NCBI RefSeq assembly: GCF_001045465.1 | Contig: NZ_LFND01000006.1 | Span: 372,001 to 436,000, forward strand | DNA length: 64,000 bases | Direction: 5' to 3' | DNA from: Chryseobacterium angstadtii | Lineage (GTDB): Bacteria; Bacteroidota; Bacteroidia; Flavobacteriales; Weeksellaceae | In this document: piece by piece, positions 26,177 through 35,718 of the stretch | How the letters are laid out: each line of letters begins with the position of its first letter | Position numbering within the stretch: the first letter of the stretch is position 1 | Notes under the pieces: model-generated | What the model was told of the DNA's origin: nothing | Database searches by the model: none | The model's input: the letters and a program-made list of their open reading frames with translations, nothing else | Program-made: the position numbers and the translations under genes

Positions 26177-27454
26177 ATGATTAAAAAATTCATTTCTATA
26201 ATAAGTTGTTGGCTTTTGACATTTGGCTATGTCCAAGGCCAATCGTTAACGTTGGAGGAATGTTACCGTCTGGCAAAAGAAAATTATCCTGCAGTTAAAA
26301 AAATAGATTTAGTAGCAAAGTCTGCCGACTATACGATCAGGAATGCCAACAAAAAGTTTCTACCTCAATTCAACATTTCGGGACAGGCAACCTATCAATC
26401 ACAGGTCGTCAATTATGCCGAACTGCTCGGAGGAAGTTCATCTCCTTTGGGGGTAGACTTCCCCACTTTCAGCAAAGACCAGTACAGGATACAGGGCGAG
26501 GTGGAGCAAATGCTGTTTGATGGTGGAAATACCCGTTTCCAAAATGAGATCACCAAAGCCAATGCACAATTACAGAAACAGAACGTTGAAGTGGAACTGT
26601 ATGCAATAAACGACCGCATCAATTCCATTTTCTTTTCTATCTTCTTACTGGATGCACAATTGGAACTCAACACCCTGAAAATAGACAACTTACAAACCCA
26701 ATTAGACAAGACAGAGGCGGCATACAAATACGGAACGGCTTATGCAAGCGACGTAAACGAAATCAAAGCCGAAATTGAGAATACCAAATCTACAAACATT
26801 GATTATCAGGGGAACCGTTCGGCTTTCTTAAAAATGCTTTCCATTTTTATCGGTAAGGAAGTGGCATCTTCTTCAGAATTGGTAAAACCCGAACCTGTGC
26901 TGTTATCAGAAACCATCAACCGACCGGAGTTGAAAACCTTCGATTTGCAGAAAAGCATGTATGAGACACAGACAAAACAACTGAGATCAAGCTATCTGCC
27001 CACATTCAAAGCCTTTTTTCAAGGGGCTTACGGAAGACCTACGCTTAATCCCGTTTCTAATGACTTTGGAGCGTGGTATATTACAGGTATACGTCTGAAC
27101 TGGTCGCTTGGAAGCCTTTATACTATAAAAAACCAACGGGCCATGTATGATCTGAACAGCCAAACTGCCGATGCCGACAGGGAAACCTTTATACGCAATG
27201 TGAAAATGGACATTGCCCAACAGGATGAAAATGTACGAAAATATACAGAAATGATGGGACAGGACGAAAAGACCATTGCATTAAGGGAAGCAGTTACCCA
27301 ATCGGCTTCTGCACAGCTGGCAAACGGCGTCATTACCACCCACGAATACATCCAAAAAATCAATAACGAAAATGCGGCAAAGCAAAACCTTATTCTTCAT
27401 CAAATACAGTTATTACAGGCACAGTATAATGTAAAGTTCAAATCAGGCAATTAA
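26177..27454 (+). CDS. TolC family outer-membrane efflux protein
   Basis: The 425-residue protein has a signal peptide (1-22, ending VQGQ) and two outer-membrane efflux repeats (about 25-210 and 230-420) of long helices with short strands, as in TolC. The start SLTLEECYRLAKENYPAVKK is characteristic of the family. It should form the outer-membrane channel for the ABC exporter encoded by the next five genes. It follows the TetR gene by 50 bp and precedes the HlyD gene by 16 bp. Confidence 0.93.
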   Translation: MIKKFISIISCWLLTFGYVQGQSLTLEECYRLAKENYPAVKKIDLVAKSADYTIRNANKKFLPQFNISGQATYQSQVVNYAELLGGSSSPLGVDFPTFSKDQYRIQGEVEQMLFDGGNTRFQNEITKANAQLQKQNVEVELYAINDRINSIFFSIFLLDAQLELNTLKIDNLQTQLDKTEAAYKYGTAYASDVNEIKAEIENTKSTNIDYQGNRSAFLKMLSIFIGKEVASSSELVKPEPVLLSETINRPELKTFDLQKSMYETQTKQLRSSYLPTFKAFFQGAYGRPTLNPVSNDFGAWYITGIRLNWSLGSLYTIKNQRAMYDLNSQTADADRETFIRNVKMDIAQQDENVRKYTEMMGQDEKTIALREAVTQSASAQLANGVITTHEYIQKINNENAAKQNLILHQIQLLQAQYNVKFKSGN

Positions 27455-27470
27455 TAATAAACGTAAGAAA

Positions 27471-28403
27471 ATGAAACAGATAATAGTATTTATTTCAGCG
27501 GCATTGTTATTCAGTGCCTGTACACAGAAGAATGATTTCGATGCTTCGGGAAATTTCGAGGCGGATGAAGTCATCGTATCGGCACAGCAAAGCGGTGTAT
27601 TGCTTTCTTATGCTGTAAAAGAAGGCAACCCACTCAAAGCCGGAGATAACATTGGGCGGATTGACGTTAAAATCGTAGAGCTTCAAAAACAGCAGACCGA
27701 AGCCAGTATAAACGCTTTGAGTGAGAAAACGTTGACAACCAATGATCAGACGGAATTGGTACGCCGTCAGCTTGATGTGCAAAAATCACAGTTATCCCAG
27801 CAGTTACGCGAAAAGACACGAACCGAAAATCTGGTAAAGGCTGATGCGGCCACACGTAAACAACTGGACGACATTAATTCCTCGATAGACCAGTTACAAA
27901 AGCAGATTGCAGTAACGGAACAGCAACTGAAGCTAAACACCTATAACACCGATACCCAAAACCGCAGCATATTAAGTGAAAAAGCCCCAATGGAGAAAGC
28001 TGCAGCACAGTTTCAGGAACAAATAAACAGAGGACAAATCATTAATCCTATTAACGGAACGGTATTGACCAATTATGCCCTGCAAGGCGAAATGCAGACT
28101 GTGGGCAAGCCACTTTATAAAATAGCCAATACAGAAACGCTTGATTTGAGAGCCTACATTACTGGAACGCAGCTTCCGCAAGTTAAAATAGGGCAAAAGG
28201 TAACGGTAAGGATTGATAACGGTAAAGACGGCTATAAAGAATACAAAGGTTCCATCACCTGGATTTCCGATAAATCGGAATTTTCACCCAAAACCATTCA
28301 AACCAAAGACGAAAGAGCCAATCTCGTTTACGCCATTAAAGTACATGTAAAGAATGACGGCTATCTGAAAATAGGAATGTACGGGGAGGTTTTGTTTAAA
28401 TAG
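27471..28403 (+). CDS. HlyD family periplasmic adaptor, lipoprotein
   Basis: The 310-residue protein is a membrane-fusion adaptor. A lipobox LLFSAC (lipidated cysteine at about residue 17) opens the mature protein. A biotinyl-lipoyl-like half (EADEVIVSAQQSGVLLSYAVKEG), a long coiled coil (about 65-165) and a beta-barrel domain (LRAYITGTQLPQVKIGQKVTVRID) follow. It corresponds to YbhG of E. coli and would link the ABC permease pair to the TolC-type channel. Confidence 0.93.
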   Translation: MKQIIVFISAALLFSACTQKNDFDASGNFEADEVIVSAQQSGVLLSYAVKEGNPLKAGDNIGRIDVKIVELQKQQTEASINALSEKTLTTNDQTELVRRQLDVQKSQLSQQLREKTRTENLVKADAATRKQLDDINSSIDQLQKQIAVTEQQLKLNTYNTDTQNRSILSEKAPMEKAAAQFQEQINRGQIINPINGTVLTNYALQGEMQTVGKPLYKIANTETLDLRAYITGTQLPQVKIGQKVTVRIDNGKDGYKEYKGSITWISDKSEFSPKTIQTKDERANLVYAIKVHVKNDGYLKIGMYGEVLFK

Positions 28404-28417
28404 TCAACAACTAAAAA

Positions 28418-29368
28418 ATGAGTTCAGTAAGTGTAAAAAATATAGTCAAAACCTACGGAGGTGTAAAGGCTGTAAACGATATTTCTTTTGATGTGCAAAA
28501 GGGCGAATTGTTCGGACTAATTGGTCCCGATGGAGCGGGGAAAACGTCTATATTCCGTATTCTTACCACCCTATTACTTGCCGATAGCGGAACTGCGACG
28601 GTAGAAAATTTCGATGTGGTCAACGATTACAGGGAAATCCGTAACAGGGTTGGCTATATGCCGGGTCGGTTTTCGCTGTATCAGGATTTAACGGTAAAAG
28701 AAAACCTGACTTTTTTTGCAACAATATTCGGGACAACCATTGAAGAAAATTATGACCTCATTAAAGACATTTACGAACAGATTAAACCTTTTAGCGACCG
28801 CAGGGCCGGTAAACTTTCAGGAGGTATGAAACAGAAACTGGCCTTGTGCTGCGCCTTAATCCATAAGCCTGAAGTTTTGTTTCTGGACGAACCCACCACA
28901 GGAGTAGATGTGGTTTCAAGAAAAGAGTTTTGGGAAATGCTCGACAAACTGAAAAAACAAGGTATTACCATTGTTGTTTCTACCCCGTACATGGACGAAG
29001 CCACCTTATGTGACCGCATTGCGCTGATACAGAATGGTATTATTATGTCCATAGACACGCCTGATCATATCATAAGACGATTTCCAAAGACGCTGTTTGC
29101 TGCCAAAGCAGATAATATGTACAAGCTCCTGGAAAATTTGAGGAATAATACCGAGGTAGAAAGCTGCTACGCATTTGGAGAATACCTGCACCTCACACTG
29201 AAAACAGATGATACAGATCCTTCGACAGTCATGCAAATTGTGAGAGATCAAAACGTTTCAGGACTTGAAACAAAAGTAGTAACACCGACTATTGAGGACA
29301 GCTTTATCCGTTTGATGAATGAGAACACCCATGATGAAGCATTAAAAGAAAAAGCCAATGGAAAATAA
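28418..29368 (+). CDS. ABC transporter ATPase, subunit 1 (intact signature, no H-loop His)
   Basis: The 316-residue ATPase has Walker A GPDGAGKT at 36-43, signature LSGG at 133-136, Walker B LFLDEPT at 154-160, and a C-terminal regulatory extension. At the switch position it reads STPYMDEA (188-195): the usual histidine is P190. Its own ATP site should therefore hydrolyse poorly, while its LSGG can complete the site of subunit 2. Together the two genes look like a split YbhF. The reading frame overlaps subunit 2 by 11 bp. Arginine codons here are about half CGN, more than in neighbouring housekeeping genes by my rough count. Confidence 0.93.
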   Translation: MSSVSVKNIVKTYGGVKAVNDISFDVQKGELFGLIGPDGAGKTSIFRILTTLLLADSGTATVENFDVVNDYREIRNRVGYMPGRFSLYQDLTVKENLTFFATIFGTTIEENYDLIKDIYEQIKPFSDRRAGKLSGGMKQKLALCCALIHKPEVLFLDEPTTGVDVVSRKEFWEMLDKLKKQGITIVVSTPYMDEATLCDRIALIQNGIIMSIDTPDHIIRRFPKTLFAAKADNMYKLLENLRNNTEVESCYAFGEYLHLTLKTDDTDPSTVMQIVRDQNVSGLETKVVTPTIEDSFIRLMNENTHDEALKEKANGK

Positions 29369-30101
29369 AGCAATTATCTGTAAAGGATTAACCAAACAAT
29401 TCGGTGATTTCAAAGCCGTTGACGGTATTTCCTTTGATGTTGAGCAAGGTGAAATTTTCGGTTTTCTCGGAGCGAATGGTGCCGGAAAAACAACGGCAAT
29501 GCGTATGCTCTGCGGGCTTTCCTATCCCACATCCGGCCAGGCCACAGTAGCAGGTTTCGATGTATATAAACAGCAGGAAAATATCAAAAAAAATATTGGC
29601 TACATGAGCCAGAAATTTTCACTGTATGATAACCTTACCGTATTAGAGAATATCGAGTTTTATGGTGGTGTATATGGCGTATCAAGACCCGACATAAAAG
29701 CACGAAGCAGTGAACTCATTACCACACTTGGGTTGGAAAAAGAGGCCAAAAAGCTCGTCAGCGAACTGCCTTTGGGCTGGAAACAGAAACTGGCTTTTTC
29801 AGTAGCTATTTTCCACCGTCCGAAAATTGTGTTTTTGGATGAACCTACAGGAGGCGTTGACCCTATTACCCGCAGGCAGTTTTGGGATATGATTTATCAG
29901 GCAGCAGAAGATGGCATCACGGTATTTGTCACTACACATTATATGGATGAAGCCGAATATTGCAACCGTATCAGCGTAATGGTTGACGGACGTGTGGAAG
30001 CATTAGATACCCCTACCAATTTAAAAAATCAGTTCAATACCCATTCCATGGACGAAGTATTTTATCAATTGGCAAGAGGAGCGAAAAGAAAATCGGATTA
30101 A
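29358..30101 (+). CDS. ABC transporter ATPase, subunit 2 (degenerate signature)
   Basis: The 247-residue ATPase has Walker A GANGAGKT at 38-45, Walker B FLDEPT at 159-164 and the switch histidine H194 in TTHYMDEA. The signature is degenerate: ELPLGWKQK at 136-144 replaces LSGGxKQ. It thus complements subunit 1: a heterodimer would have one canonical site (this Walker A and histidine with LSGG of subunit 1) and one degenerate site. That pairing is inferred from sequence. It overlaps subunit 1 and is followed by the permease gene after 1 bp. Confidence 0.93.
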   Translation: MENKAIICKGLTKQFGDFKAVDGISFDVEQGEIFGFLGANGAGKTTAMRMLCGLSYPTSGQATVAGFDVYKQQENIKKNIGYMSQKFSLYDNLTVLENIEFYGGVYGVSRPDIKARSSELITTLGLEKEAKKLVSELPLGWKQKLAFSVAIFHRPKIVFLDEPTGGVDPITRRQFWDMIYQAAEDGITVFVTTHYMDEAEYCNRISVMVDGRVEALDTPTNLKNQFNTHSMDEVFYQLARGAKRKSD

Positions 30102-30102
30102 G

Positions 30103-31209
30103 ATGAAACAACTATTTGCATTTATAAAAAAGGAATTTTATCACGTATTCAGGGATAGGCGTACTTTATTGATCCTCTTCGGGCTTCCCATTGCGCAAAT
30201 CATACTTTTTGGTTTTGCATTGAGCAGCGAGGTGAAAAATATTGGTATTGCCGTCCTGGACAATGCCCGTGATCTACAATCTCAGCAGATTGTCGCAAAA
30301 ATAAATTCAAGTTCCTATTTTCAAATCAAACCACCTGCCCTGAACTATCAGGAAATTGAACGGCGCTTTAAAGAGGGTGAAATAAAATGTGCCATCCTGT
30401 TTCCGGCCAATTTCGGTTCAGACTTATATAAAACAGGCGGAGCACAGGTTCAGGTTATAGCGGATGCTTCCGACCCTAATACGGCAACGACGGTAACCAA
30501 TTATCTGAACGCTATTATCGGCAATTACCAACAGGAACTTAACCCCACGGCAAAACCTTCCTACCAAATCATTACTGAAACGCGCCAGTTATACAACGAG
30601 GAACAAAACGGTTCGCTCAACTTCATTCCCGGCGTAATAGCACTGATATTTATGATCGTGAGTACCGCCCTTACATCGGTGTCCGTGGTACGTGAAAAAG
30701 AATTGGGAACCATGGAAATTTTATTGGTATCCCCCTTTAAGCCTATCATGGTATTGATTGCTAAAGCCGTTCCTTATCTGGTGCTTTCGCTCATTGATTT
30801 TATCATTATTTTATTGCTCTCTGTATTCCTCCTTGATGTGGAAATCAGGGGAAGCCTTTTGCTCATTTTTGCAGAAAGCATCCTGTTTATCATTACTTGT
30901 CTTTCTTTAGGCCTATTGATTTCAAACCTTACCAATTCTCAACAGACGGCTATGATGATATCCATGATGGGGATGATGTTGCCTACCATGTTGCTTACAG
31001 GGTTTATGTTCCCTCTGGAAAATATGCCCAAAGCTTTTCAGATAGCTTCTTATATCTTACCCTCAAAATATTATTACACCATTATAAAGGCGGTCATGCT
31101 CAAAGGGCTTGGCTTTAGCTATGTGTGGAAAGAAACGCTCATTTTGGCAGGAATGGCAACCGGCTTACTGACCTTGACATTAAGAAAGTTTAAAATCAGA
31201 TTATCATGA
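30103..31209 (+). CDS. ABC-2 type permease, subunit 1 (YbhS-like)
   Basis: The 368-residue protein has one N-terminal membrane helix (about 20-40), a large periplasmic domain (about 45-170) and five C-terminal helices, the ABC-2 permease plan. The opening FIKKEFYHVFRDRRTLLILFGLP is typical of the YhhJ/YbhS/YbhR branch, and the VVREKELGTMEILLVSPFKP coupling segment faces the ATPase. It forms the membrane channel with the next gene, overlapping it by 4 bp. Confidence 0.93.
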   Translation: MKQLFAFIKKEFYHVFRDRRTLLILFGLPIAQIILFGFALSSEVKNIGIAVLDNARDLQSQQIVAKINSSSYFQIKPPALNYQEIERRFKEGEIKCAILFPANFGSDLYKTGGAQVQVIADASDPNTATTVTNYLNAIIGNYQQELNPTAKPSYQIITETRQLYNEEQNGSLNFIPGVIALIFMIVSTALTSVSVVREKELGTMEILLVSPFKPIMVLIAKAVPYLVLSLIDFIIILLLSVFLLDVEIRGSLLLIFAESILFIITCLSLGLLISNLTNSQQTAMMISMMGMMLPTMLLTGFMFPLENMPKAFQIASYILPSKYYYTIIKAVMLKGLGFSYVWKETLILAGMATGLLTLTLRKFKIRLS

Positions 31210-32330
31210 AAATATTGCGTTTTATATTACAAAAAGAATTCCGGCAGATATTCAGAGATAAGACCATACTGGCCATGATGTTTGTAATGCCAACCGTTCA
31301 GCTTATCATCATGCCATTGGCAGCCAATTTTGAGGTGAAGAATGTCAATGTGGCCTATGTTGATCAGGACCATAGCACATACTCTCAAAAGCTTAAAAAC
31401 AAAATAGCATCATCAGGTTATTTTAAGATGGCAGATAATCCAAAGTCCTACAAAGAAGGATTGGAAATGATTGAATATGGTAAAGCCGATCTGGTGTTGG
31501 AAATTCCGTCCGGTTTTGAAAAAAATCTCATCCGTGAGGGAAGCCAAAAGATCAATCTTTCCATTGACGCCATTAACGGGACTAAAGCTTCCTTAGGCAG
31601 TGTTTATCTATCGTCTGTCATCAAGGATTTTAACAGCAGTCTTGATGTCAATATAAAACTGCCCAATGGAGCAATGACAGCTCCTGATGCAAAAATCACC
31701 GTAGCAAGTTCCAACTGGTATAATCCGAGAGCGGAATACAAGTACTATATGGTGCCTGGCATTTTGGTACTGTTGCTTACACTGATTGGAGGTTTTATTA
31801 CCGCGTTGAATATTGTTAAAGAGAAAGAAATAGGCACTATTGAGCAAATTAATGTAACCCCTATTCAAAAATGGCAGTTTATTTTGGGTAAGCTCATCCC
31901 TTTTTGGATTGTGGGCATGATTGTGTTCACTATTGGGCTGACAGTCATGTATCTCGTTTACGGCATTTTTCCTGCAGGCAGCCTGTTGGTTCTTTACGTA
32001 TTTGCAGCAGTTTATCTTGTGGCGCTACTAGGCTTGGGCCTGCTTATTTCCACCTTTGCGGATACCCAATTACAGGCTATGTTCATCGCTTTTTTCTTTA
32101 TGATGATATTTATGCTGATGAGTGGTTTCTTTACAAGCACCGATAGTATGCCGGACTGGGCAAGAACAATGTCTGAGTTTACGCCGGTAACACATTTTAT
32201 AAAGGTGGTAAGGCTGATTGTATTGAAAGGAAGCGGTTTTGCCGAAGTAAAAAATGAATTGGGCTATCTCGCCATTTTTGCCCTGGCACTGAACGGATTT
32301 GCCATTTGGAATTACAGAAAAACGAGTTAG
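31206..32330 (+). CDS. ABC-2 type permease, subunit 2 (YbhR-like)
   Basis: The 374-residue protein has the same plan as the preceding permease, with the opening LQKEFRQIFRDKTILAMMF, a periplasmic domain and the coupling stretch NIVKEKEIGTIEQINVTPI. The two are paralogs that probably form a heterodimer. It is the last gene of the exporter operon; the terminator follows about 80 bp later. Substrates of the E. coli relatives include some antibiotics and cations; nothing here fixes the substrate. Confidence 0.93.
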   Translation: MKILRFILQKEFRQIFRDKTILAMMFVMPTVQLIIMPLAANFEVKNVNVAYVDQDHSTYSQKLKNKIASSGYFKMADNPKSYKEGLEMIEYGKADLVLEIPSGFEKNLIREGSQKINLSIDAINGTKASLGSVYLSSVIKDFNSSLDVNIKLPNGAMTAPDAKITVASSNWYNPRAEYKYYMVPGILVLLLTLIGGFITALNIVKEKEIGTIEQINVTPIQKWQFILGKLIPFWIVGMIVFTIGLTVMYLVYGIFPAGSLLVLYVFAAVYLVALLGLGLLISTFADTQLQAMFIAFFFMMIFMLMSGFFTSTDSMPDWARTMSEFTPVTHFIKVVRLIVLKGSGFAEVKNELGYLAIFALALNGFAIWNYRKTS

Positions 32331-32410
32331 AGATCATGCAATACAACATGTATGAAACCGAAACAGGAAGACTTTACGGAAACACATTGAAAGCCAGCTT
32401 TAAAATAAAA

Positions 32411-32433
32411 AAAACCGCTTTGAAAGCGGTTTT
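32411..32433. terminator. Terminator of the exporter operon
   Basis: AAAACCGCTT and AAGCGGTTTT form a perfect 10-bp stem with a TGA loop, between convergent genes, so it may act both ways. Confidence 0.8.
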
Positions 32434-32453
32434 ATATATTAAGTAATTATAAC

Positions 32454-32873
32454 TTACAATTCTAAGAAGCTGTAATCAATAGAAGCTACTAAAGGACCTG
32501 CTCCAACCATCTTTTTGGTTCTTACAATTTCTCCGTCTATCCAAAGATTAACCACCAGTTCCGAATCCGGGTTAGGAAGGTCTGCTTTCGCATCAAGATT
32601 AAGCTGTGCCTGGCTTGAATTCACGAAAAACTCACCACTTGACCAGGTTGTTCCTACAGGATCGAAAATATCGGTTTTAGTAGTACCTACCTGTGTTACG
32701 ATAGCTCTGATAACTCCTCCGGTAGTAGTTTTCACTTCAAATTGAACAACGTGATCTGCAAATTCTTCATCATCATCCTTTTTACAAGAATTCACCACAG
32801 TAATTACAGAAAATAATAGAACGAATAAAAAAGAAAGTCTTAGTAAACTTTTTGATTTGTAAAATTGCTTCAT
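32454..32873 (-). CDS. Small secreted lipoprotein of unknown function
   Basis: The 139-residue protein has a hydrophobic N-terminus with VVNSCKKDDDEE near residue 30, a lipoprotein signal followed by the acidic stretch often seen in surface lipoproteins of Bacteroidetes. The rest is a short beta-rich domain (VQFEVKTTTGGVIRAIVTQVG) without recognised motifs. It is single and probably displayed on the outer membrane. Function unknown. Confidence 0.8.
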   Translation of the reverse strand: MKQFYKSKSLLRLSFLFVLLFSVITVVNSCKKDDDEEFADHVVQFEVKTTTGGVIRAIVTQVGTTKTDIFDPVGTTWSSGEFFVNSSQAQLNLDAKADLPNPDSELVVNLWIDGEIVRTKKMVGAGPLVASIDYSFLEL

Positions 32874-33086
32874 TTCTCCAAATAGATTTTTAATGTTTCA
32901 AATATAAGTTTTTTATTAATATAAAAATAACTTTTATGAAAAATTTCCAACAAAGATTTCCAAATAATATCAAATCAATAAAAGCCTTGTTTCACGGCGA
33001 ACCTGTCTTTAAGCCTAACTTCCCTCCCCATCCTTTGTAAAAGTAAAGCTTCACTGTTAGGAGACATTACAATATGATTTATTAAT

Positions 33087-33094
33087 TATATTTG
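33087..33094 (+). promoter_or_regulatory. -7 box immediately before the esterase gene
   Basis: TATATTTG matches the -7 consensus perfectly and ends only 4 bp before the ATG at 33099. With the usual spacing the transcript would start at or next to the start codon. Confidence 0.55.
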
Positions 33095-33098
33095 CTGT

Positions 33099-33737
33099 AT
33101 GAATTTAGATTATATAGTAAGAGAACCGGAACATATTACACCCAACACCACTGTCCTTTTTATGCTTCATGGCTATGGCAGTAATGAACAGGATCTTTTC
33201 AGCTTCAGGGAAACGCTTCCTGCCGAGTGGCTTATCGTAAGTTTCAGAGCCCCTAGAGATACCCAGTTTGAGGGGTATTCATGGTTTGATATTGATTTTA
33301 ACAGTCCTGATAACTTTATTGATGTTCCCCAGGCTAAAGAATCTCTGAACGGAGCGCTGGAAAGCATTCTGAAAATAGTTAATCATTATGGAGTTACCGA
33401 AGGAAAGGTTCATTTGTGCGGATTCAGTCAGGGTGGTATATTATGCTATGCGCTGGCTTTAAAACATCCGGATATGTTCAATTATGTAGCCTGTTTGAGC
33501 AGTTATCCCGAAGAAAAGCTTCTGGATGGTATTGTAAAAGATAAAAAGAAACTGGAAAGGCTACGTTTTTTCGTATCACACGGGTCAGACGATGCTGTTA
33601 TCCCTTTGGAATGGGGAAGAAAAGCGGCAGACCTTCTGTATGATCTGAGCTGCTATTTTACATTCAGAGAATATATGAGCGGGCATGGCGTTAACCAGAA
33701 GAATTATATGGATCTGATGGATTTCTTTTCGAAATAA
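33099..33737 (+). CDS. Carboxylesterase/phospholipase-type alpha/beta hydrolase
   Basis: The 212-residue protein is a small serine hydrolase of the phospholipase/carboxylesterase family. Catalytic residues are visible: S110 in GFSQGG, aspartate in HGSDDAVI (164 or 165) and H196 in SGHGVNQ. The oxyanion segment LHGYGSNE is at 24-31. There is no signal peptide, so it is cytoplasmic. Family members cleave carboxyl esters and sometimes lysophospholipids; the substrate here is unknown. The start codon lies directly after a -7 box, suggesting a leaderless mRNA. Confidence 0.92.
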   Translation: MNLDYIVREPEHITPNTTVLFMLHGYGSNEQDLFSFRETLPAEWLIVSFRAPRDTQFEGYSWFDIDFNSPDNFIDVPQAKESLNGALESILKIVNHYGVTEGKVHLCGFSQGGILCYALALKHPDMFNYVACLSSYPEEKLLDGIVKDKKKLERLRFFVSHGSDDAVIPLEWGRKAADLLYDLSCYFTFREYMSGHGVNQKNYMDLMDFFSK

Positions 33738-33794
33738 ATAATCATTCATTTTAAACAAATTCAATCTACATCAACAATCCGTTGTAATTTATAC

Positions 33795-33822
33795 AAACAT
33801 TCCTGCATTTGGAATGTTTTTT
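33795..33822 (+). terminator. Terminator after the esterase gene
   Basis: AAACATTCC and GGAATGTTT form a 9-bp stem with a 7-nt loop, followed by further T residues. Confidence 0.7.
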
Positions 33823-33858
33823 CATTGATAATAGAGATTATTTCACTAAATTCAGTAA

Positions 33859-35187
33859 ATGAAACATAAGCTTTTTTTACTGGTCTTGTTCTTCAGCATT
33901 TTTTTCAGTGCCCAGAATTCTTTTGAGCTTCTCAATACTAAAAAAGCAGTGATCCCTTTTAAGCTTATCAACAATCTTATCTTCATTCCCATCAATGTTA
34001 ACGGAGCTGAACTTACTTTTATGCTGGACACGGGAGTGGCGGAAACCATTCTTTTCAGTCTGGATAATAAAGAAATCAAATTTCTGAATGTAGAAAAAGC
34101 AAAATTTTCAGGACTGGGGGGGAATGTAAGCATAGACGGTTTTAAATCTACCAACAATGTGGCGAAGATAGGCGATCATATTATCAATCCGTCCATGCTT
34201 CTTTTTATTGTGATAGATGAAGAATTTAATATTTCATCCCACATCGGAATTCCGGTGAATGGTGTGCTTGGCTATCATTTCTTCAAGAACCATCCGATTT
34301 CAATAGATTATTCTTCAAAAAAAATAACCATTTATGAGGACAATGAGTCTGAACAGTTTAAAAAGAAAATAAGAAAATTTGATGTATTGCCCATGAGTAT
34401 TGAAAAAGATAAACCTTATATTTTTGCTGATGTGGAAATGACGAACGAAAAGAAAAGTTCAAAGCTGCTTATTGACCTCGGTAACAGTGATGCCATATGG
34501 CTCTTCCCTACCCTCATCAAAGATTTTGTCTATAACAGACCTAATATTGATGATTATCTTGGCCGTGGATTCAACGGGGATATTTATGGTAAAAGAAGCC
34601 GGATCCATAATTTTTATCTTAATGATTTTAAATTTGAAAAGCCACTTACGGCGATGCCAGACGAATATTCCATTCAGCACGTTAATCTCGTAAAAGACAG
34701 AAAAGGATCTGTAGGAGGAGAAATAATGCGGAGATTCTCTATCATTTTCGATTATACAGGAGGAAAGCTATACCTGAAAAAGAACAGAAACTTCGACGAT
34801 CCTTTCCATTTTAATATGAGCGGACTGGATTTTAAGCAGGACGGACTGGAATGGCAGGAAGACCGAGTGAAAATCGAGCCTAAAAAAACATCTGAAACCG
34901 GTTCTGAAGTTACTGCCAATAATAATTTTCAGTATAAATTCTTTTTAAAACCTATTTTTTCAATTGCAGGAATAAGAAAAGACTCACCCGCATTTAAGGT
35001 AGGATTGCTGAAAGACGACCGCATCATCACCATCAACGGAAGTAAAACCTCGGATATGACCATGGAAAAAATTATGGAACTGATGAAATCTGAAGAAGGA
35101 CGGAGCATTACTATGGTGATCCAGAGAAAAAACAAGGAAATGACCTTTCATTTTGTATTAGAAGACCCTATCCCGTATCAAGAATAA
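33859..35187 (+). CDS. Secreted retropepsin-like aspartyl protease with PDZ domain
   Basis: The 442-residue protein has a signal peptide (1-18, ending FFSAQ), an aspartyl-protease-like region with the active-site type motif FMLDTG (D57), a second related half with LLIDLGNS (D206), and a C-terminal PDZ domain (about 350-435: IRKDSPAFKVGLLKDDRIITINGSK, residues as landmark). Two DxG half-sites in one chain suggest an internal two-lobe arrangement, though the second DLG is not the classical DTG/DSG. The gene precedes a membrane protein gene by 3 bp. Confidence 0.88.
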   Translation: MKHKLFLLVLFFSIFFSAQNSFELLNTKKAVIPFKLINNLIFIPINVNGAELTFMLDTGVAETILFSLDNKEIKFLNVEKAKFSGLGGNVSIDGFKSTNNVAKIGDHIINPSMLLFIVIDEEFNISSHIGIPVNGVLGYHFFKNHPISIDYSSKKITIYEDNESEQFKKKIRKFDVLPMSIEKDKPYIFADVEMTNEKKSSKLLIDLGNSDAIWLFPTLIKDFVYNRPNIDDYLGRGFNGDIYGKRSRIHNFYLNDFKFEKPLTAMPDEYSIQHVNLVKDRKGSVGGEIMRRFSIIFDYTGGKLYLKKNRNFDDPFHFNMSGLDFKQDGLEWQEDRVKIEPKKTSETGSEVTANNNFQYKFFLKPIFSIAGIRKDSPAFKVGLLKDDRIITINGSKTSDMTMEKIMELMKSEEGRSITMVIQRKNKEMTFHFVLEDPIPYQE

Positions 35188-35190
35188 AGT

Positions 35191-35718
35191 ATGAAAACTG
35201 AAGAAAGTACCATAGATAAAATAAGAACCCGCCCAAGATTCAAGATGTTTACCCATCTTACCAAAGAAGAATATGCGGAGAACTTAAAAGAATATCTTGC
35301 CAACCATAAAGATGAATTTTCCGGAAACATCAATAAAGAAGTAGCCACCATCTGGGTAGCCACTGAATATGACAGCTACTGGAAACCCAGGCTTGCTTTA
35401 CGAGTGGAAATTGAAGATGACGAAACAGCTATACGGGGCGTGTTTGGTCCCAGTTCTGCCGTTTGGACCTTTTTCATGTTTCTGTACTTTTCGTTCTCTA
35501 TACTGTGGATGACCTTTTTTACAATGTATTACGTAGAAAAGCAGATAAAAAGCGCCGAGTTCCCGTGGGCCCTGAGCGCTTCATTTGTTATGGTGCTATT
35601 CATTCTGCTTACCTATGCAGCTGCCAGATTCGGGCAACACAAAGGGAAAGAAGAAATGCTTAAGCTCAGAAGATTTGCTGAAGAATCTACTTTACAGTTC
35701 GAAAAGAAAATTAATTAG
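35191..35718 (+). CDS. Membrane protein with two helices, unknown function
   Basis: I do not recognise this 175-residue protein. It has an N-terminal soluble part (1-88) rich in charged residues, two membrane helices at about 90-111 and 127-149, and a charged C-terminal tail, with no signal peptide. It follows the aspartyl protease by 3 bp and is probably cotranscribed. The stop codon overlaps the convergent transpeptidase gene by 8 bp. Confidence 0.75.
   Translation: MKTEESTIDKIRTRPRFKMFTHLTKEEYAENLKEYLANHKDEFSGNINKEVATIWVATEYDSYWKPRLALRVEIEDDETAIRGVFGPSSAVWTFFMFLYFSFSILWMTFFTMYYVEKQIKSAEFPWALSASFVMVLFILLTYAAARFGQHKGKEEMLKLRRFAEESTLQFEKKIN

Noticed and set aside
32336-32446. 36-codon frame after the exporter operon
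   Set aside because: It runs through the operon terminator and has no family resemblance.
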